Of a stretch of 33,878 bases of DNA, positions 29,541 through 33,878 are shown one piece after another. The translations under genes and the position numbers were made by a program. The DNA comes from Betaproteobacteria bacterium (lineage in GTDB: Bacteria; Pseudomonadota; Gammaproteobacteria; Burkholderiales; Sulfuricellaceae). The notes under the pieces are model-generated. The model saw nothing but the letters and a program-made list of their open reading frames with translations. It had not been told where the DNA came from and made no database searches. Each line of letters starts with the position of its first letter. Position 1 is the first letter of the stretch. Location: positions 1-33,878 of the forward strand of contig JAJFTF010000033.1 of the NCBI GenBank assembly GCA_021373185.1, in the 5' to 3' direction.

Positions 29541-31310
29541 ATGAGTTCAAAAGCTATTAATCTTACAGAAGAGCCTCTTCTGGGCGACAAGTCGAAACTT
29601 GATCTTCCCAAAGTGGCATTGATTAATGTCATCGTCGATGGAGACTACCAATTCCAGGGCGAACTTCCAATTGGCCTTGCCAGTGTCGGCGCATTTCTCA
29701 GGCAACAAGGTTACTCGGTTGGCTATCAACAGTGCATTCCCGGGCATGCAGAAAACGAGATTTTCAAGGCGGCGGATATTAAAGCGGACGTGTATGGTTT
29801 TAGCCTCAACATGAATAATCTGGCGTTGACTGTTCAACTTATCAAAGAAATCAAGAATCGTGGCAGGAAGGCCTATTTTATCTGCGGAGGCCCGTTTTTG
29901 GCGTCATCGTCGGCCTTGGTCATGTCGAATGAAACCAGTATTGATTTCATGGCGATGGGGGAGGGCGAATATACCATGCTTGAATTGCTCCAATCGCTAG
30001 CTCTCGGGCATGAATCCTTTGGTCATATCGCGGGTCTTGTGTGGAGGGATAACACAGGGAAGGTGATAGAAAACGGCCCACGGAAAGTAATCAAGGATCT
30101 GGATGAGTTGCCATTTCCAGATCGGGACTTTCTGGAATCCGGGGGGCGAGACAGTTATGGGGATTCTCTGGAAACAGCCCGTATTTCAACGTCGCGAGGC
30201 TGCGTGGCCCACTGTACATTTTGTAATGTCAATTTCTTCAGTGAAATTTCCAAAGGAAAGCTTTGGCGGGGACGATCCGCAAAAAAGGTTGTTGATGAAA
30301 TCGAGCTCTTAGTTAACAAATACAGAATAAAGAAAATCAATTTTTCCGATAGCTCATTCGATGATCCTGGCAGAATTGGCAAGGAGCGATCTGCTGAAAT
30401 TTGCAATGAGCTACTGCGCCGAGAAATTAATGTCTCAGCGAAAATTTATCTTCGTTGTGACACGATGAAAACGGAAGAAGATATGGATCTTCTCAGGCTA
30501 TATAAGAAGGCGGGAATTGATGTGATTATCGTCGGTGTCGAAGCAGGTTCGGATGACGAATTAAAGTTTTACGAGAAAAACGCCACCATGGCGGACAATT
30601 ATCGAATGGTAAATCTCCTCAGAGATATGGATATTTTTTACTATTTGACGGGCTTTATCATGTTTGGCCCAAATTCGACAATGTCAACGCTTCGGGCCAA
30701 CATCAATTTTCTTCACGAAGTAGGAACCACGGACAATCTAAATCACATATCCAATGGCATGATGCTTATCCGAGGTTCAAAGTTATACCGGATGCTCAAG
30801 GCGGAAAATCGTGTAATTGAGTCGAATAATGTATGCGAATTACCCCTGTATCTGATGCTTGATAAGCAGGCGGAAAAAATGGCAAGACTTTTTCAGAATA
30901 TATTCGCACGTTTCCCTCTTACATTGAAAGTGAATGACTTACAAGTGAAGTCGGGAAATTTGATTTCTCGTATGCTAAATCCCATGAACAAAAAAGCGCA
31001 TGATGAGCTTTATGATGAATATGTTTTTTTTAAGGAAAATACAAAAAAGCTGAATCAGGATATGGCGAACGCACATTATGATTTCTTTTCTTATTTGCTG
31101 GACAGTATTGAATCCAATCAGTCAGAAGAGAAGCTTGAAGGGGAAATTGAGGGTTTCTTTACTAATCAATACAAACCATTTCTTCCTAAGTGGGATGCCC
31201 ATTACAACGAATTTGTTGAACGTTTGACAAATCAGGGATTTGGCGCAGCAGGGTTGATTTTTGCACCATTTTACTCGGCTGCGGTTAACAAGGGGGTCAA
31301 GAGGCTTTGA
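29541..31310 (+). CDS. B12-binding-type radical SAM protein (rSAM-5)
   Basis: A 589-residue protein with a cobalamin-binding-like N-terminus (PIGLASVGAFLRQQG, VYGFSLNMNN, AYFICGGPFLAS, DFMAMGEGEYTMLELL). A PFPDRD linker leads to the radical SAM domain with C221-VAH-C225-TF-C228. FSDSSFDD and VIIVGVEAGSDDELKFY are superfamily strands. The last 150 residues are helical and unassigned. No DxHxxG is seen. It is the last gene of the operon and runs 14 bases into the convergent TPR/OGT gene. Which carbon it modifies is not predictable. Confidence 0.85.
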   Translation: MSSKAINLTEEPLLGDKSKLDLPKVALINVIVDGDYQFQGELPIGLASVGAFLRQQGYSVGYQQCIPGHAENEIFKAADIKADVYGFSLNMNNLALTVQLIKEIKNRGRKAYFICGGPFLASSSALVMSNETSIDFMAMGEGEYTMLELLQSLALGHESFGHIAGLVWRDNTGKVIENGPRKVIKDLDELPFPDRDFLESGGRDSYGDSLETARISTSRGCVAHCTFCNVNFFSEISKGKLWRGRSAKKVVDEIELLVNKYRIKKINFSDSSFDDPGRIGKERSAEICNELLRREINVSAKIYLRCDTMKTEEDMDLLRLYKKAGIDVIIVGVEAGSDDELKFYEKNATMADNYRMVNLLRDMDIFYYLTGFIMFGPNSTMSTLRANINFLHEVGTTDNLNHISNGMMLIRGSKLYRMLKAENRVIESNNVCELPLYLMLDKQAEKMARLFQNIFARFPLTLKVNDLQVKSGNLISRMLNPMNKKAHDELYDEYVFFKENTKKLNQDMANAHYDFFSYLLDSIESNQSEEKLEGEIEGFFTNQYKPFLPKWDAHYNEFVERLTNQGFGAAGLIFAPFYSAAVNKGVKRL

Positions 31311-33878
31311 TTGAGTCGCACCATTCCTGCCAGAGCTGGCGGTATTCGGTTTCAACCGCCTTGACATAGGTGTCTGCATCCCCGATGGACGAAGCCGTAA
31401 AGCGACTGCGTAAGCTCTGATGGAGCGTCGCCAGTGATTCCAGATTGAGAGCATTCTCGATGGCGATTTCCAGATACTGCTCTGGTGTCTCGGCTACCCA
31501 GTCGGTCAAATCCAAGGTGCGCAGTATCGAAGCCGACAATCTTCCGGCGAAAGTCGGCCAGCGCAGGGTCACGATTGGCACCCCCATCATCAGGCATTCC
31601 AGGGTTGTGACCCCGCCGCCTTGGGGGAACGGATCCAGGGCAATATCGACCTGGTTGAAGGCTCCCACGTGCTCGCGCCAAGTGGTTTTTCCGAGCATGA
31701 CGAGCCGTTCCGGGGCGATACCTGCCTCGGCGAACTGCCGGGAGATTCGCTCGCGTATTCCCGTGTCGCCGAACTCGGCCGACTTGAGCATCAAGCGGCT
31801 GCCGGGTACCGCCGCCAACACCCGTGTCCACAGTTCGAAGGACTCCCGTGACACCTTGGCCAAGCGGTTGAACGAACCGAAGGTGATGGTTCCTGTAGCC
31901 AAGGCCGGCAACGAGCGGACTGCTGGGAAGGTTTCCGGGCTGAAGAAACTGACCACGTTGGGTAGATAGCACACTTGTTCGGTATAGAACGGTTTCTCCT
32001 CAGGTGGGATGACCACAGGGTCGGAGAACAGCACATCCATGGCCTGCATCCCAGTGCCGGTCGGATAGCCCCAGGCGCTCACCTGGATCGGAGCCGGCTT
32101 TCTGGCGAAGGCCAGTAGCCGGTTGCCCGCCGTATGTCCCGACAGATCGACAAGAATGTCGATTTCATCCCCACGGATCAATTTTGCGACGGCATCGTCC
32201 GGCAGACCGGCTATTTTTCGCCATTGTGTGACGTTTTGTCGGAATAGATGGGTAAGTTGATCCTCGTCGGTCGTGTTGGAGTACGCGACCACGTCGAAAT
32301 GTTTGCGATCGAACTTGACCAGCATGGCGCCGAAAGCGGTGGCGGCGGAATGTCGCCTGAAATCCGCAGAGACATAACCGATGCGCAGGCGGCGTTCCGG
32401 GTCGGGGACGTTGGCATGCGGGCGGTGTTTTGTGGTCAAGGGGTCGGCATGGATACTCCCCCAGTTTTTGCGTTCCTGTTGCAAGATATGGAAATCGGTT
32501 CCGGAGGCTAAATCCAGAGCAAAGATCAGCGCGCTGTGCGCATTGTTGTAAGCGGGCTTGATTTTCAGGGCGGTACGGAAGCTTGCGACAGCCTCATCGA
32601 TCTGCCCTTGGGCGCTAAGAATCAATGCCAGGTTGTTATGGCATGCAGCAAGATGAGGTTTTAATTCCAGCGCCTGTTGGCAATGTTTGATGGCCTCGTC
32701 GAACCGTCCGATTTTACTCAAGGCATTACCCAGATTGTTATGCGCCTCCGCAAAGAATGGATTTATCTCCAGTGCCTGCCGATAGCAGGCTATGGCTTTA
32801 TCAAGATTGCCATAATCTTCAAATGCACTCCCCAGGTTATTATATGCTTCGGCATAGTCCGGTCTGAGCGCAAGGGCTTGTTGGCTGGAGGCTATTGCTT
32901 CATCCAGTCTGCCCGCATTTTTAAATGCGCTGCTCAGGTTGCTATGCGCTTCTGCATTGTTTGGATTGATCGCCAGCGCCTGTTGGCAGCAAGCAATGGC
33001 TTCGTCATGCCGGCCTTGGTCACTGAGTGCGGTTCCCAAATTGCTGTATGCATCGACAAAGTTTGGGTTAAGTGCGAGTGCCTGTTGATAGCAGGCTACG
33101 GCTTCATCCAATTTGTCCTGCTCTCTGAGCGTATTTCCCAGATTATTGAGGGACTCGACAAAATTTGGCCTGAGTAATAGTGCTTTTTTGAAGCAGGTTG
33201 CGGCTTCGTCAAGTTTTTTCTGATTTTTTAGCGCGACTCCCAAATTATTGAGTGCTTCGACATGTTCCGGTCTAAGCATTAACAACTGCTGGAAGCATTC
33301 TATAGCATCGTTCAGTTTCCCCTGATCCTTGAGTGTGACGCCTAGATTGTTGTACGCCTCGACAAAATCCGGTTTAAGTGTCGTGGCTGTTTGATAGCAG
33401 GCGGCTGCCTCGTCTAGTTTGCCTTGGCCATTGAAAGCAATGCCCAGATTGTAGTGCGCTTCGGCAAATTCCGGTTTGAAGGCAATCACCTGTTTGTAAC
33501 AGGCTATGGCTTTGTTTAGATCACCCATACTCTTGAATGTGGCGCCAAGATTATTATGCGCTTCAATGTAATCGGGTTTAAGCGCAATCGCTTTCTGGAA
33601 ACAGACAATAGCCTCGTCCAGTTTTCCCTGGTCAGCGAGGGTATTGCCCAAATTATTGCGTGCCTCGATGTAATCTGGCTTGAACGAGATCGCCTGTTTG
33701 AAACAGGTGACCGCTTGGTCGTGGTGATGAATGGCCTGAAACACTGTGCCGAGATTGTTATGGAAGAGGTGATTGGCCGGGCTAGCCTGGATGGCGTGAT
33801 TAATGAGCTCGATGGCGATCTCGCTTTGGCCCGCCTGATGGGCGAGCATGCCGAGCAAGTGTAGCGCATCGGGATGGC
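31297..33878 (-). CDS. TPR-repeat O-GlcNAc-transferase-like (GT41/SPINDLY) protein, N-terminus outside window
   Basis: The minus-strand frame is open to the window edge, with an HPDALHLLGMLAHQ start-like segment, so only the N-terminus is missing. About 13 tandem 34-residue TPRs (32470-33878) share the consensus NLG-x8-G-x-LDEAI-x-C-(F/Y)-x-x-A-(L/I)-x-(L/I)-x-P-x-(F/Y)-x-E-A-x-N. A GT41 catalytic region follows (about 31300-32410). It contains IGYVSADFRRHS, where the His matches the catalytic base region of OGT; ILVDLSGHTAGNRL; GSFNRLAKVS with the conserved Lys; and DPFPQGGGVTTLECLMMGVPIV of the UDP site. Bacterial relatives transfer sugars to proteins, or have unknown acceptors. The gene may serve the adjacent sugar operon or be independent. 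Confidence 0.9.
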   Translation of the reverse strand, partial: HPDALHLLGMLAHQAGQSEIAIELINHAIQASPANHLFHNNLGTVFQAIHHHDQAVTCFKQAISFKPDYIEARNNLGNTLADQGKLDEAIVCFQKAIALKPDYIEAHNNLGATFKSMGDLNKAIACYKQVIAFKPEFAEAHYNLGIAFNGQGKLDEAAACYQTATTLKPDFVEAYNNLGVTLKDQGKLNDAIECFQQLLMLRPEHVEALNNLGVALKNQKKLDEAATCFKKALLLRPNFVESLNNLGNTLREQDKLDEAVACYQQALALNPNFVDAYSNLGTALSDQGRHDEAIACCQQALAINPNNAEAHSNLSSAFKNAGRLDEAIASSQQALALRPDYAEAYNNLGSAFEDYGNLDKAIACYRQALEINPFFAEAHNNLGNALSKIGRFDEAIKHCQQALELKPHLAACHNNLALILSAQGQIDEAVASFRTALKIKPAYNNAHSALIFALDLASGTDFHILQQERKNWGSIHADPLTTKHRPHANVPDPERRLRIGYVSADFRRHSAATAFGAMLVKFDRKHFDVVAYSNTTDEDQLTHLFRQNVTQWRKIAGLPDDAVAKLIRGDEIDILVDLSGHTAGNRLLAFARKPAPIQVSAWGYPTGTGMQAMDVLFSDPVVIPPEEKPFYTEQVCYLPNVVSFFSPETFPAVRSLPALATGTITFGSFNRLAKVSRESFELWTRVLAAVPGSRLMLKSAEFGDTGIRERISRQFAEAGIAPERLVMLGKTTWREHVGAFNQVDIALDPFPQGGGVTTLECLMMGVPIVTLRWPTFAGRLSASILRTLDLTDWVAETPEQYLEIAIENALNLESLATLHQSLRSRFTASSIGDADTYVKAVETEYRQLWQEWCDSIKAS
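32470..33878 (-). repeat. Tandem 102-bp coding repeats (TPR array)
   Basis: About thirteen degenerate direct repeats, each 102 bases (34 codons), encode the TPR solenoid of the OGT-like protein. They are recognisable on the plus strand as recurring CCCAGATTGTT or CCAAATTATT blocks and GGCTTCGTC-type blocks at 102-base spacing. They are protein-coding duplications, not CRISPR or mobile repeats. Confidence 0.9.

Noticed and set aside
32470..33878. Regular direct repeats resembling a CRISPR array
   Set aside because: The period is exactly 102 bases with diverged copies that encode TPR units in one open frame.

Overview
The window reads as a betaproteobacterial chromosome, most like the Nitrosomonadales/Gallionellales type. 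The evidence is the gene order smc-zipA-ligA, the GC-rich coding of the left third, and a PNP-type S-methyl-5'-thioinosine phosphorylase. The genus cannot be fixed from sequence reading alone.

Left region (1-10764) is housekeeping. It holds the end of a DMT/EamA permease, a queF-pilZ pair on the minus strand, and divergently a tight plus-strand run: smc, zipA, ligA, galU, a hypoxanthine-type phosphoribosyltransferase, a thioinosine phosphorylase and a peptide deformylase. The genes overlap or are separated by only a few bases, so they are probably co-transcribed in part.

A 283-bp spacer (10765-11047) separates this from an 18-gene, all-plus-strand accessory operon (11048-31310). Most of its genes overlap by 1-23 bases or lie within a few tens of bases. 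In order it encodes: SPASM-type radical SAM enzyme 1, an SDR epimerase, a GmhA-like SIS isomerase, a HldE-like protein with its two domains in reversed order, a transketolase split into N and C subunits, SPASM-type radical SAM enzyme 2, a methyltransferase, a WbuC-like cupin, a TylC3/NovU-type sugar C-methyltransferase, a DegT/StrS aminotransferase, a B12-type radical SAM enzyme, a NeuD/PglD-like acetyltransferase, an RmlD-like reductase, a second zinc-finger C-methyltransferase, a second B12-type radical SAM enzyme, another methyltransferase, and a third B12-type radical SAM enzyme. Base composition falls visibly to AT-rich in the second half, which suggests mosaic, horizontally acquired DNA.

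My reading (inference) is a pathway that builds and heavily modifies an unusual activated sugar or sugar-derived metabolite. The split transketolase would make or trim a long-chain ketose phosphate, the SIS protein would isomerise it, and the swapped HldE would phosphorylate and nucleotidylate it. The SDRs, aminotransferase, acetyltransferase, C-methyltransferases and five radical SAM enzymes would then tailor it. The operon contains no recognisable glycosyltransferase, flippase or polymerase.

The only transferase in view is the convergent, partial minus-strand gene at the right edge (31297-33878), a TPR-array protein with an OGT/SPINDLY (GT41) catalytic domain. It could be a transfer partner, or simply a neighbour.
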